Origin: an uncultured Eubacteriales bacterium
Lineage (GTDB): Bacteria; Bacillota; Clostridia; Lachnospirales; Lachnospiraceae
Reading direction: 5' to 3'
DNA: 40,527 nt
Assembly (NCBI GenBank): GCA_900314555.1
Contig: OMVQ01000006.1
Coordinates: forward strand, 1-40,527
Below the pieces are notes generated by a model. The model did not search any database. It was not told the origin of the DNA and was given only the letters and a program-made list of their open reading frames with translations. A program made the position numbers and the translations under genes. Below are positions 1 to 7,225 of the stretch, piece after piece. How positions within the stretch are numbered: the stretch's first letter is position 1; every line of letters begins with the position of its first letter.

Positions 1-86
1 GCGAGGATCGCACTGCGGCGGAGCAGAAAATGTTGCTATAGCAACCCGCCGCAGGCGGAGAATGTCGCAAGCGACATTCTTTATTC
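1..86 (+). repeat. 86-bp interspersed structured repeat, copy 1
   Basis: This segment recurs at 10991-11076 with only four substitutions (positions 13, 23, 25 and 40 of the unit). It is far more GC-rich than its surroundings. It ends in the perfect inverted repeat GAATGTCGC-AA-GCGACATTC followed by TTTATTC, which resembles an intrinsic terminator. It also holds CCGCCGCAGGCGG. The left end may continue outside the window. The two copies are about 11 kb apart in the same orientation. No ORF is seen inside. Confidence 0.85.
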
Positions 87-182
87 AATAGATTATTATT
101 TTACGATTAGCAATGTTTGACAGTATAGTGGCTGGATACATAATGATTAGTGGAATGACGATTCAGGAAAGGAGACGGGCAA

Positions 183-863
183 ATGAAGAGAATTTTATGT
201 TTTGGTGATTCGAATACTTGGGGCTTGATAGCCGGTACTAATAGACGATATGAATATAATGAACGCTGGACAGGACGTTTACAGAAAGCATTTAACAGGG
301 AAGAAGTGCAGATAATAGAAGAGGGCTTGTGTGGAAGAACAACTGTTACGGAAGATACATATCGCGTAGGAAGAGCAGGTTCAAAGCTGCTGCCGGTGCT
401 TCTGGAGTCACATTCGCCACTTGATTTAGTAGTGCTTATGTTAGGAACAAATGATTGCAAATATGCTTATAATCCAACAGCAGAATCAATAGGTGATGGA
501 ATAGAAGTCTTACTTAAACAGATTAGAAATTACTCTAAGGATTGTAAAATTCTGCTCATATCTCCAATTGAATTAGGCAATGACATAGGACGTTTCGATA
601 AAGAATTTAATGACTATTCAATAGAGGTGTCAAAAGGACTTCCGAAAGTGTATCAAAAAATTGCTGATAAATACGAAATCGATTATCTGAAAGCTTCTGA
701 TTATGCTAATCCAAGTGATGCTGACAGAGAGCATTTAGATGAAGAGGGACATAAGAACTTAGCTAAAGCCATAACTGATAAGGTCAGAGAAATTATATTT
801 CCGCAAAAAACTTTGTTAGATAATTACTCATCTGCCGCATACTTTCAGAGAAATAGTGCTTAA
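183..863 (+). CDS. SGNH/GDSL-family hydrolase (esterase or lipase-like)
   Basis: A 226-residue cytoplasmic protein of the SGNH hydrolase family, which cleaves ester bonds; the substrate cannot be read from sequence. Block I is FGDSNTWG with nucleophile Ser10, block III is LGTND with Asn90, and block V is DREH with Asp181 and His184, so the catalytic set looks complete. There is no signal peptide. An SD (AAAGGAGA) precedes the ATG. Family members usually end soon after the last helix (here about residue 206). The last 14 residues are encoded by a 45-bp segment found again at 1654-1698 inside the 3' end of the lysR gene on the other strand, so this tail is probably a junction product. The next gene is the VapBC module. 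Confidence 0.9.
   Translation: MKRILCFGDSNTWGLIAGTNRRYEYNERWTGRLQKAFNREEVQIIEEGLCGRTTVTEDTYRVGRAGSKLLPVLLESHSPLDLVVLMLGTNDCKYAYNPTAESIGDGIEVLLKQIRNYSKDCKILLISPIELGNDIGRFDKEFNDYSIEVSKGLPKVYQKIADKYEIDYLKASDYANPSDADREHLDEEGHKNLAKAITDKVREIIFPQKTLLDNYSSAAYFQRNSA
818..862 (+). repeat. 45-bp direct repeat, left copy (flanks vapBC)
   Basis: Exactly identical to 1654-1698. Read on the minus strand it matches codons near the C-terminus of the downstream LysR protein (SKHYFSESMRQMSNYL). Beyond the exact match there is weaker similarity on both sides: the minus-strand frame goes on to a diverged tail and a stop, and the other side matches after a 4-nt gap. It therefore looks like a decayed second lysR 3' end, over which the SGNH gene now terminates. 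Confidence 0.9.
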
Positions 864-934
864 TCAGAATTTATGAGTAAAAAATCGTGAATGAAATATT
901 TTCGTTGAAATATATTGAATGGAGTATATTTTCT

Positions 935-966
935 TTGACATTGGTATATATTATGATATATACTAA
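935..966 (+). promoter_or_regulatory. vapBC promoter with overlapping palindromic operator
   Basis: TTGACA (935-940), an 18-bp spacer and TATACT (959-964) form a sigma-A type promoter. A 26-bp near-perfect palindrome, 941-966, fills the spacer and the -10 box; its two halves mismatch at only two pairs. VapB-VapC complexes typically repress their own promoter by binding such palindromes, so this is the likely autoregulatory operator. The predicted start is close to the SD at 971-977, implying a very short leader. Confidence 0.75.
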
Positions 967-987
967 TCTAAAAGGAGGTGTTATATT

Positions 988-1218
988 ATGATGACTGCAA
1001 AAATATTTAAAAATGGTAGAAGTCAGGCAGTCAGATTGCCGAAAGAATGCCGTTTTAATACAGAGGAAGTAGCTGTAAACAGGGTAGGAGATATTGTAAT
1101 GCTTATACCGATGGATAATAAATGGGATAATTTTATTCAGGCAATAGATATGTTTACGGAAGATTTTATGGAGAATGGGAGAGAAAATCAATTAATACAG
1201 GAGAGAGAAGAAATATGA
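988..1218 (+). CDS. vapB: VapB-type antitoxin (AbrB/SpoVT fold)
   Basis: A 76-residue protein. The N-terminal half (TAKIFKNGRSQAVRLPKECRF) is a swapped-hairpin AbrB-like DNA-binding domain of the VapB/MazE group. The C-terminal half is acidic and likely wraps around the toxin to neutralise it. The strong SD AAAGGAGG lies 7 bases before the ATG; a second ATG follows at once. Its stop overlaps the vapC start in ATGA, which couples translation of the pair. The unit lies between two 45-bp direct repeats, suggesting it arrived as a cassette. Confidence 0.92.
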   Translation: MMTAKIFKNGRSQAVRLPKECRFNTEEVAVNRVGDIVMLIPMDNKWDNFIQAIDMFTEDFMENGRENQLIQEREEI

Positions 1219-1613
1219 GATATATGTTAGATACAAATATTTGTATTTATTTAATTAAGCATAAACCACCTCAGGTTTTTGAAAAATTACAGGAACACAA
1301 TCCGGACGAGATATGCATATCGTCAGTTACATATGCGGAATTAGTACATGGTGTTGAAAAAAGTAAGGCAGTTGAGAGAAACAGACTGGCACTTACCATT
1401 CTTCTGGCTAATATAGAAATACTTGATTTCGATATGAAGGCGGCAGAAGAATATGGAAGAATCAGAGCAGATTTAGAGAAAAAGGGTACGCCAATAGGTC
1501 CATTAGATATGATGATTGCAGGGCATGCAAAGTCACTTGGGTATACCGTCGTAACCAATAATGTAGGAGAATTTAAACGGGTAGAGGGTTTGCAATATGA
1601 AAATTGGGTATAG
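1215..1613 (+). CDS. vapC: VapC-type PIN-domain ribonuclease toxin
   Basis: A 132-residue PIN-domain protein. The acidic metal-binding residues typical of VapC are visible: Asp6 in MLDTN, Glu42 in AEL, and Asp98 in GPLDMMIAGHA, followed by the TNNVGEF motif. VapC toxins cleave RNA, often initiator tRNA or rRNA, when freed from VapB; the target here is unknown. It starts within the vapB stop codon (4-nt overlap). Length and motifs are normal, so the toxin is probably active. Confidence 0.93.
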   Translation: MRYMLDTNICIYLIKHKPPQVFEKLQEHNPDEICISSVTYAELVHGVEKSKAVERNRLALTILLANIEILDFDMKAAEEYGRIRADLEKKGTPIGPLDMMIAGHAKSLGYTVVTNNVGEFKRVEGLQYENWV

Positions 1614-1628
1614 TATTTCATTAGATTT

Positions 1629-2492
1629 TCATAGATTTTTAAAGAAATTTATAAGATAATTACTCATCTGCCGCATACTTTCAGAGAAATAGTGCTTAGA
1701 ATTTGCCTGAAGAATTATGTATCTTTCGCACGAAACAGAAAGAGGCTTGAGACATATATTTTCATCATTAATATATGGAGCCCAGGTCTTAGATGGAATC
1801 AGTGCGACACCCATACCCGTTGAAATCAGTGCAAATATAGTTTCCCTGTTATCAAACTGCAAATGTGAGATAGGCGTAAATCCGGCATTTTCACATAATT
1901 CGTAGGTTAATTTATATAATGGCAGATGATTTTGCATAGTGAGGAAATGCTCATCTCTAAGCATTGCAGGGGATATTACATCATAAGAAGTAAGGGGATT
2001 ATTAACCGACATACCTATATAACACTCTTCCGCAAGGAGGGGTGTTATATTTTCGCCCTCAACAGGCATATTAGACGAATATAGATACAGGTCACTTTTG
2101 GGTTCTTTCGTATTAGGTTTGTCCTGATTAATATACATTTCCGTATCGGGATAGGCACTCTGAAAGCCAAGAATAATTTCAGGCAGAAATTGTGTGGCGG
2201 CAGTAACAGAAAGCGACACTTCACGATATTGGTGGTTCTTATCCTTGATTTCGGCAAGCCCATAGTCTATCTCGTCAAGTGCTTTAGTTATATGTTCTAA
2301 TAGAATTTTTCCATTCTGGTTTAATCTGATTCCTTTGCCCTCCCTATCGAATAAAGGTACTCCGACTTCCTCTTCGAATTGATGAAGGGATTTAGAAAGA
2401 GATGGCTGTGATATAAAAAGCTTATCTGCCGCTTTAGTTATATGTTCTAATTCTGCTACCGTTTTAAAATATTTAAGATGAAGTAGATTCAT
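1629..2492 (-). CDS. LysR-family transcriptional regulator
   Basis: A 287-residue LysR regulator with an N-terminal winged helix (residues 1-60, including ITKAADKLFISQPSLSKSLHQFE) and a C-terminal effector-binding domain. It is transcribed away from the kinase/aminotransferase/SDR operon that starts at 2783, and LysR proteins commonly control the divergent operon. A 22-bp inverted repeat in the shared intergenic region (2637-2658) is a candidate binding site. The effector is not predictable. Its coding sequence contains a 21-bp direct repeat (2281-2301 and 2431-2451, exactly 150 bp apart) encoding EHITKA twice. Its 3' end holds the right copy of the 45-bp repeat. Confidence 0.93.
   Translation of the reverse strand: MNLLHLKYFKTVAELEHITKAADKLFISQPSLSKSLHQFEEEVGVPLFDREGKGIRLNQNGKILLEHITKALDEIDYGLAEIKDKNHQYREVSLSVTAATQFLPEIILGFQSAYPDTEMYINQDKPNTKEPKSDLYLYSSNMPVEGENITPLLAEECYIGMSVNNPLTSYDVISPAMLRDEHFLTMQNHLPLYKLTYELCENAGFTPISHLQFDNRETIFALISTGMGVALIPSKTWAPYINDENICLKPLSVSCERYIILQANSKHYFSESMRQMSNYLINFFKNL
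1654..1698 (+). repeat. 45-bp direct repeat, right copy (inside lysR 3' end)
   Basis: Exactly identical to 818-862. Here it encodes, on the minus strand, a normal LysR C-terminus, so this copy is probably the original location and the left copy the derived one. Together the repeats bracket 791 bp holding only vapBC and its promoter. Confidence 0.9.
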
Positions 2493-2636
2493 AAGTTCCT
2501 CCTGATAAATGCTTAAAGTGTCTATAGTTTAAAAACTATATTATATATTTTGTCACGTAATAATTTCGCCGTTCGTTAAGAGTATACAAGTTCTTTTTGT
2601 CTATCTTTCATTCATTATATCACAATATTTTAATTA

Positions 2637-2658
2637 TTCATAGCCAAATGGTTATGAA
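2637..2658. promoter_or_regulatory. Inverted repeat, candidate LysR operator
   Basis: TTCATAGCC-AAAT-GGTTATGAA pairs at 9 of 11 positions. It lies in the 290-bp region between the diverging lysR and kinase genes, where LysR regulators normally bind dyads with AT-rich arms. A second AT-rich dyad (ATATATGCATAT / ATGCATATAT) follows at about 2656-2695. The rest of 2493-2782 shows only AT-rich promoter-like sequence. Confidence 0.5.
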
Positions 2659-2782
2659 TATATGCATATAAATATATTTGAAAATGCATATATAATGAAT
2701 TATTATATGTGCCATAAGGAAGTAATAAATCACATCAGGATAAGGCACTTTAAGATATGTATGAAATGAAGGTGATAAGATT

Positions 2783-3856
2783 ATGGAAGAGAAAGTAAAT
2801 ACCAACAGAGAATGTAATGAGATATCATTACAAAATGCAGAAGAATCAAAACAGCAATCAGGTGGTCCATCAGAGTTTAAAGAGCATTATGAAGAACTTA
2901 AAGATGATATCGTCAAAGCATTTATCAGGGACTACGACCTGATGAATAATCCAGAGATTTCATTACTTAAGTTCTCTGAAAATATTATCTGCCAAGTAAC
3001 TGAAAATGAACTTAAGCTGGTGCTTAGAATTAACAGGTCAGGCTACCACACAATGGAAGAGTTAGAAAATGAACTCATATGGATTACAGAGATTAAGAAG
3101 CAAACAGATATTAATACAGCTACAATTTACAAGGGCATAAATGGTAAAGTAATACAGCAGTTTAAGTCAAAGGCAGGAATTACTTATACATATAGTGTTC
3201 AGTCATTTGTAAAAGGCATTTCCATTAAAGAATTAAAAGGCGAAAATCTTTACAGCCAGTTAGAAAATGTCGGTAAAATCGCAGCAAAACTTCATAAGAT
3301 GGAAGAAAATAATCCACATAATAAAGAGACATTTAAGAGATTTGCGTGGGATATAGAAGATACTCTTAGTGAAAATGCAAGATGGGGCTGTTATCTTAAA
3401 TTTCCTGATATGACATCCGATGACAGGATAATATTTAAAAAGGCAGCAGATAAGATAGAAGCAAGGCTTCAGAAATATGGAAGAGGCACAGACAGATATG
3501 GACTTATCCACGCTGACTTACATTCGGAAAATCTGTTAGCAGATGATGATAAAATCAGCCTGATAGATTTCGATGATTGTGGCTTTAGCTGGTATCTGTA
3601 TGATTTAGCAGGTGCGATAAGCCAGCAGTCAAAGAATCTCAAGGAAATGACAGCAGCATATTTAAAAGGTTATGAAACAATCCGTAGTCTTAGTCTTGAA
3701 GATAAAGCAGAAATAGAAACATTTATTCTGTTAAGAAGATTAGTAAGACTTGGCTGGCTGACCTCTCATAGTGATAATGGAATCATTGAAAGAGAGGGCA
3801 GAGAATACTACGAGGTAACTAAAGAAATGGTTATTATGTATTTAGAGAATAATTAA
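2783..3856 (+). CDS. APH-like small-molecule kinase (hydroxylysine/choline/aminoglycoside kinase fold)
   Basis: A 357-residue protein of the aminoglycoside phosphotransferase superfamily. The catalytic loop HADLHSEN (His243, Asp245, Asn250) and the metal-binding IDFDDCGF (Asp262) are intact. A 45-residue polar extension precedes the kinase fold and has no visible motif. Such kinases phosphorylate hydroxyls of amino alcohols, sugars or antibiotics with ATP or GTP. The next gene, 31 nt downstream behind its own SD, encodes a class-III PLP enzyme. In animals a kinase of this fold (HYKK) and a class-III PLP phospho-lyase (PHYKPL) act in turn on 5-hydroxylysine. That parallel suggests a kinase/lyase pair here, but the substrate is inference. 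A resistance role is less likely given the operon. Confidence 0.8.
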   Translation: MEEKVNTNRECNEISLQNAEESKQQSGGPSEFKEHYEELKDDIVKAFIRDYDLMNNPEISLLKFSENIICQVTENELKLVLRINRSGYHTMEELENELIWITEIKKQTDINTATIYKGINGKVIQQFKSKAGITYTYSVQSFVKGISIKELKGENLYSQLENVGKIAAKLHKMEENNPHNKETFKRFAWDIEDTLSENARWGCYLKFPDMTSDDRIIFKKAADKIEARLQKYGRGTDRYGLIHADLHSENLLADDDKISLIDFDDCGFSWYLYDLAGAISQQSKNLKEMTAAYLKGYETIRSLSLEDKAEIETFILLRRLVRLGWLTSHSDNGIIEREGREYYEVTKEMVIMYLENN

Positions 3857-3887
3857 CAAATCACAGAAAAGTTAAGGAGGATACGCT

Positions 3888-5153
3888 ATGTTAGAGACAT
3901 TACAGGATATCACAAAAGAGGAAATAATTGATTACAGTATGAAATATGTTAATCCCGGCAAGACACAGGAATGGATTGACAGAGGAATAAACATAGTTAT
4001 CGGCAAAAGAGAGGGCTATACTTTCTGGGATATGGATGGAAAGAGATATTTAGACATTCATCTGAATGGTGGTACATATAACTTAGGACACAGAAACCCT
4101 GAAATCATCGAAGCTATGGTAAATGCGTGCAAAGATTTTGACATAGGTAATCATCATTTTGCAGCAATTGGCAGGGCATTACTTGGCAAGAAAATGAACG
4201 AAGTCACACCAGAGGGCTTACAGTATTGCGTATTCTCATCAGGTGGTGGCGAGGCAGTTGATGTAGCTATTAAGAGCGCCAGATTTGCCACAAAAAGAAA
4301 GAAAATAGTATCTATTAAAGGTTGTTATCATGGACATACAGGTTTCGCAGTATCTACAGGCGATCCTATTTTCAAAGATCCATTTTTAGCACAGGGAGAA
4401 CCGGGATGTTTCGTACAGGTTCCATTAGATGACTTAGATGCCATGGAAAATGAATTAAAGAAAGGTGATGTGGCAGCAGTAATAATTGAATCAATTCTTG
4501 CCACATATGGTTTCAAGATTCCTGCACCAGGCTATCTTAAAGCTGTTAAGGAATTATGTGAGAAATACGGAACATTGTATATTGCTGATGAGGTTCAGAC
4601 AGGACTTATGCGTACAGGTAAGATGTGGAGTATCGACCATGAGGGCTTCATACCTGATATGCTTGTAACAGCCAAAGGCTTCTCAGGAGGAATGTATCCG
4701 ATTGCTTGTACTGTACTGAACCGTAAGGCAGCAGCTTGGTTATTCGAAGCAGGAAGAATGCATGGCTCAACAACAGGTGGTTCAGAAGTCGGCTGTATGG
4801 TTGCTCTCAAAATGCTTGAGATAATTACAAGACAGTCAACAATCGATTTGGTACATAAGAACACAGGATTAATGACAGAATTTGCAAATGATATGATTAA
4901 AAAGACCGATGGTTTCCTTAAGGGCTACAGCCAGAGAGGTGTAATTATGGGAATGGAATTCGATGTGGAGGATGCAAGTAAGACAGTAACCAAAGCGTTA
5001 TTTGATTGCGGTGTATGGGCGCATAATTCAAGACTCCGTCCATATGTATTACAGTTTAAGTTAGGCTTATTAGCAGATGATTCATACATCGATGAATTAT
5101 TTACCAAGATGGAAAAAGGTATTATGTTAGCTGCCGAAAGAGCAAAAGCCTAA
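3888..5153 (+). CDS. Class-III PLP-dependent aminotransferase or phospho-lyase
   Basis: A 421-residue fold-type I PLP enzyme of aminotransferase class III (the family of glutamate-1-semialdehyde aminomutase, ornithine/GABA transaminases and ethanolamine-phosphate phospho-lyases). Visible elements are the phosphate-binding SSGGGEAVDVAIK (about 117-129), CYHGHTG (146-152) that stacks on the cofactor, Asp234 in IADEVQTG for the pyridine nitrogen, and Lys263 in TAKGFSGGMYP as the Schiff-base lysine. It sits between a kinase and a dehydrogenase in one operon, so it probably acts on a phosphorylated amino compound or produces an aldehyde or ketone for the SDR. Transamination versus elimination of phosphate cannot be decided from sequence alone. 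Confidence 0.85.
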   Translation: MLETLQDITKEEIIDYSMKYVNPGKTQEWIDRGINIVIGKREGYTFWDMDGKRYLDIHLNGGTYNLGHRNPEIIEAMVNACKDFDIGNHHFAAIGRALLGKKMNEVTPEGLQYCVFSSGGGEAVDVAIKSARFATKRKKIVSIKGCYHGHTGFAVSTGDPIFKDPFLAQGEPGCFVQVPLDDLDAMENELKKGDVAAVIIESILATYGFKIPAPGYLKAVKELCEKYGTLYIADEVQTGLMRTGKMWSIDHEGFIPDMLVTAKGFSGGMYPIACTVLNRKAAAWLFEAGRMHGSTTGGSEVGCMVALKMLEIITRQSTIDLVHKNTGLMTEFANDMIKKTDGFLKGYSQRGVIMGMEFDVEDASKTVTKALFDCGVWAHNSRLRPYVLQFKLGLLADDSYIDELFTKMEKGIMLAAERAKA

Positions 5154-5199
5154 GCAGAGAAAGAAAAATAATTAAACAGATATATGAGGTGAAATGCTT

Positions 5200-5982
5200 A
5201 TGTTTAGTTTTGAAAATCAGGTGTGTTTAATTACAGGTGCGGGAAGTCCTACAGGAATCGGTTTTGCAACAGCTAAAGATTTGGGACTTCTTGGCGGAAA
5301 AATATATATGATTGCAACAAGCAACAGAATATTTGAACGTGCAAATGAATTAAAGGAACTTGAAATTGATGCGAAAGGTGTGATATGTGATTTGCGTGAT
5401 GCAAGTCAGGTCGCTAAGACAATTGCAGAAATTGAAAAAGAAAGTGGAAAAATTGATGTATTAGTAAATAATGCAGGAATTAATTCAACCTCTAATCACA
5501 CCGTATACGATAAGAAGAGCCAGCCTAACTTTGCAGAACTTGAAGATGATGACTGGTACAGAGTCCTAGACATTAATATGAAAACTAACTATAACGTGAG
5601 TAAAAATGTTCTAAAGATTATGAAGAAGAATAAATATGGAAGAATAGTCCACATTTCCTCGGTTACAGGTCCTATCGTTACACAGCGCGGACTGGCTGCT
5701 TATGCAACCGCGAAATCAGCGATACTCGGAATGAGCAAGACGATAGCCCTAGAAGAGGGCATAAATAATATTACAAGTAATGCAGTTTTACCGGGATGGA
5801 TTAACACAGGAATTCTAGATGAAGCATCACTTAAATATGGAGAACATACACCGATAGGCAGACCTGCAAGAGCTGAAGAGGTGGCAAGTGCAGTAGTGTT
5901 CTTTGCATCAAAAGAAGCTTCATATGTTACAGGACAGGAATTGATTGTAGATGGTGGAAATGTAATTCAGGAGTGTAAGTAA
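5200..5982 (+). CDS. Short-chain dehydrogenase/reductase (SDR)
   Basis: A 260-residue classical SDR. The Rossmann motif TGAGSPTGIG (about 12-21), NNAG (90-93), catalytic Ser154, Tyr168 and Lys172 (YATAK), and the C-terminal TGQELIVDGG are all present, so it should be an active NAD(P)-dependent oxidoreductase. An ATG also lies at 5194, but the SD GAGGTG at 5186-5191 is only 2 nt from it and 8 nt from the ATG at 5200, so the latter is preferred. It is the third gene of the kinase/class-III PLP operon (46-nt gap) and may reduce or oxidise the carbonyl made by the preceding enzyme. Confidence 0.88.
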   Translation: MFSFENQVCLITGAGSPTGIGFATAKDLGLLGGKIYMIATSNRIFERANELKELEIDAKGVICDLRDASQVAKTIAEIEKESGKIDVLVNNAGINSTSNHTVYDKKSQPNFAELEDDDWYRVLDINMKTNYNVSKNVLKIMKKNKYGRIVHISSVTGPIVTQRGLAAYATAKSAILGMSKTIALEEGINNITSNAVLPGWINTGILDEASLKYGEHTPIGRPARAEEVASAVVFFASKEASYVTGQELIVDGGNVIQECK

Positions 5983-6049
5983 ATAGTTATAAATATTTCT
6001 AAATTCATTGTAATATATATTTGTCTATGTTAATATCAGATATATAAAT

Positions 6050-6083
6050 AGAGGTTCTTTTAGCCTATGGTTGAAGAGCCTCT
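6050..6083 (+). terminator. Hairpin after the SDR gene, weak terminator
   Basis: AGAGGTTCTT and AAGAGCCTCT pair over 10 bp with one G-U pair around a 14-nt loop, 68 nt after the SDR stop. The tail has few T residues, so it may work poorly or only stabilise the 3' end. Confidence 0.45.
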
Positions 6084-6156
6084 TAGCTTATGAAATTTGT
6101 GTGAGTGATATTAAATGTTGGGTATGCAGAATTGACGAAAGGTAATTATGTAAAAT

Positions 6157-6558
6157 ATGGATGAAGAGTCAGAAGTTATAAAAAAGAAAAATAGCGGTTG
6201 CCTGATACAATTATTAATTCTTTTATTATTAATCATTGTTTTATTTATTGGTTGAAAAATTCTATACAAGAGATTAAATGAAAAGGTTGTAGATAAGCAA
6301 AGTAATAATGGATATACAATTGAATTAGTTGCAACTGATAATATTAAATGGCCGTTTGGAAGTTGTAAAGGTCATCTGGTATTAAAAAATAAAGATAATA
6401 AAGTAATATGCAGACAAAAAATAGAAGTTAATAATGATGGAACAACAATTGATAAGTCGAATTGGAAAGTTGAATGGAAGGCAGATAGAGTGGTTGTAAT
6501 GATAAAGGGATATGATGATTCAGAAGAAAAAATATATAACTTATTTTTTAGTGAGTAA
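6157..6558 (+). pseudogene. Small single-pass membrane protein gene interrupted by one TGA
   Basis: Reading from the ATG at 6157, the frame encodes a charged N-terminus, a hydrophobic helix (CLIQLLILLLLIIVLFIG), then TGA at 6253-6255. The same frame continues open for 100 more codons to TAA at 6556-6558, giving a plausible extracytoplasmic domain (NGYTIELVATDNIKWPFGSC and later DGTTIDKSNWKVEWK). A TGG-to-TGA change would explain the break (FIG-W-KILYKRL). A weak SD-like AAAGG lies upstream. The product of the intact gene is not recognised. Either a recent pseudogene, a sequencing error, or rarely a programmed event; a recent nonsense mutation is the simplest reading. Confidence 0.7.
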
Positions 6559-6615
6559 TTAATACTTTGAGCATACATATGTATTTATTTATATGCATAT
6601 GTTAAAGCAAATTTG

Positions 6616-6675
6616 ATATGATACCTCTGAAATAACAGATTAAATATAAAATCTGTTACTTTAGAGGTATCATAT
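6616..6675. repeat. 60-bp long palindrome with 25-bp arms
   Basis: Arms 6616-6640 and 6651-6675 are complementary at 23 of 25 positions around a 10-nt AT loop. There is no T-run directly after it, although TTTTTT occurs 20 nt downstream. It lies between the broken membrane gene and the gene at 6776. It may be a terminator or attenuator, or a small palindromic element. Confidence 0.7.
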
Positions 6676-6775
6676 ATTTGGTTTATGGTGCTTTTTTATT
6701 AGAATTGTGGTAGAATATATTAATAATTTAGTAGGTTTATATTTAAAAATGTATTGGGAAAGGAACGTATAAAAT

Positions 6776-7189
6776 ATGAGAAAAATTATAGCAGCAATTA
6801 TTATAGTATTCGCACTCATAGTAGTTGGAGTTACTGGCTTAGTAATTAAGAACAATAAATCTGAATCAGATATCACAGTTCTGAAAGATATTAAAGAAAT
6901 TAAGTCTTTTGAGGTACAGTATAAAAATGACAATGTGAAAATAACGGATAGTGATACAGTCAAAGAAATGACAGAATTATTAGATGGTAAGGCAAGAAGA
7001 GATAAGAAATCAGATGACAGAAAAGGTTGGATATATAGAATAGATGCATTTGATAATAATGGTAAGGCAATTACATCTGTTACAGTTATTAGTGATACAA
7101 TGATAAGAATAGGCGAAAAAGTCTATACCTGTGATAAGATAGATATTTCAAAACTTGATGAATTAACGGAAATAGATAGAGAAAAATAA
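6776..7189 (+). CDS. Small membrane-anchored or exported protein of unknown function
   Basis: A 137-residue protein. It starts with Lys/Arg and a hydrophobic segment (about residues 4-24), fitting a signal anchor, and continues with a charged, probably extracytoplasmic domain rich in Lys and Asp (ITDSDTVKEMTELLDG, GWIYRIDAFDNNGKAI). No cysteine follows the hydrophobic stretch, so it is not a lipoprotein. An SD-like GGAA lies before the ATG. The size and topology resemble the broken gene just upstream, but no clear sequence similarity was seen. I do not recognise the family. Confidence 0.7.
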   Translation: MRKIIAAIIIVFALIVVGVTGLVIKNNKSESDITVLKDIKEIKSFEVQYKNDNVKITDSDTVKEMTELLDGKARRDKKSDDRKGWIYRIDAFDNNGKAITSVTVISDTMIRIGEKVYTCDKIDISKLDELTEIDREK

Positions 7190-7225
7190 TAATATATATA
7201 AATACAGAAAGGACAGGTAATAGAG

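Noticed and set aside
107..460. 117-codon open frame on the minus strand over the SGNH gene
   Set aside because: It overlaps most of a well-supported enzyme gene in antisense, has low-complexity composition and no family motif. The same holds for the many other antisense frames over aspS, gatB, purF and the ATPases.
2783..3856. Aminoglycoside resistance gene
   Set aside because: The kinase fold is shared by many metabolic kinases. Its place in an operon with a PLP enzyme and SDR under a LysR regulator argues for catabolism.
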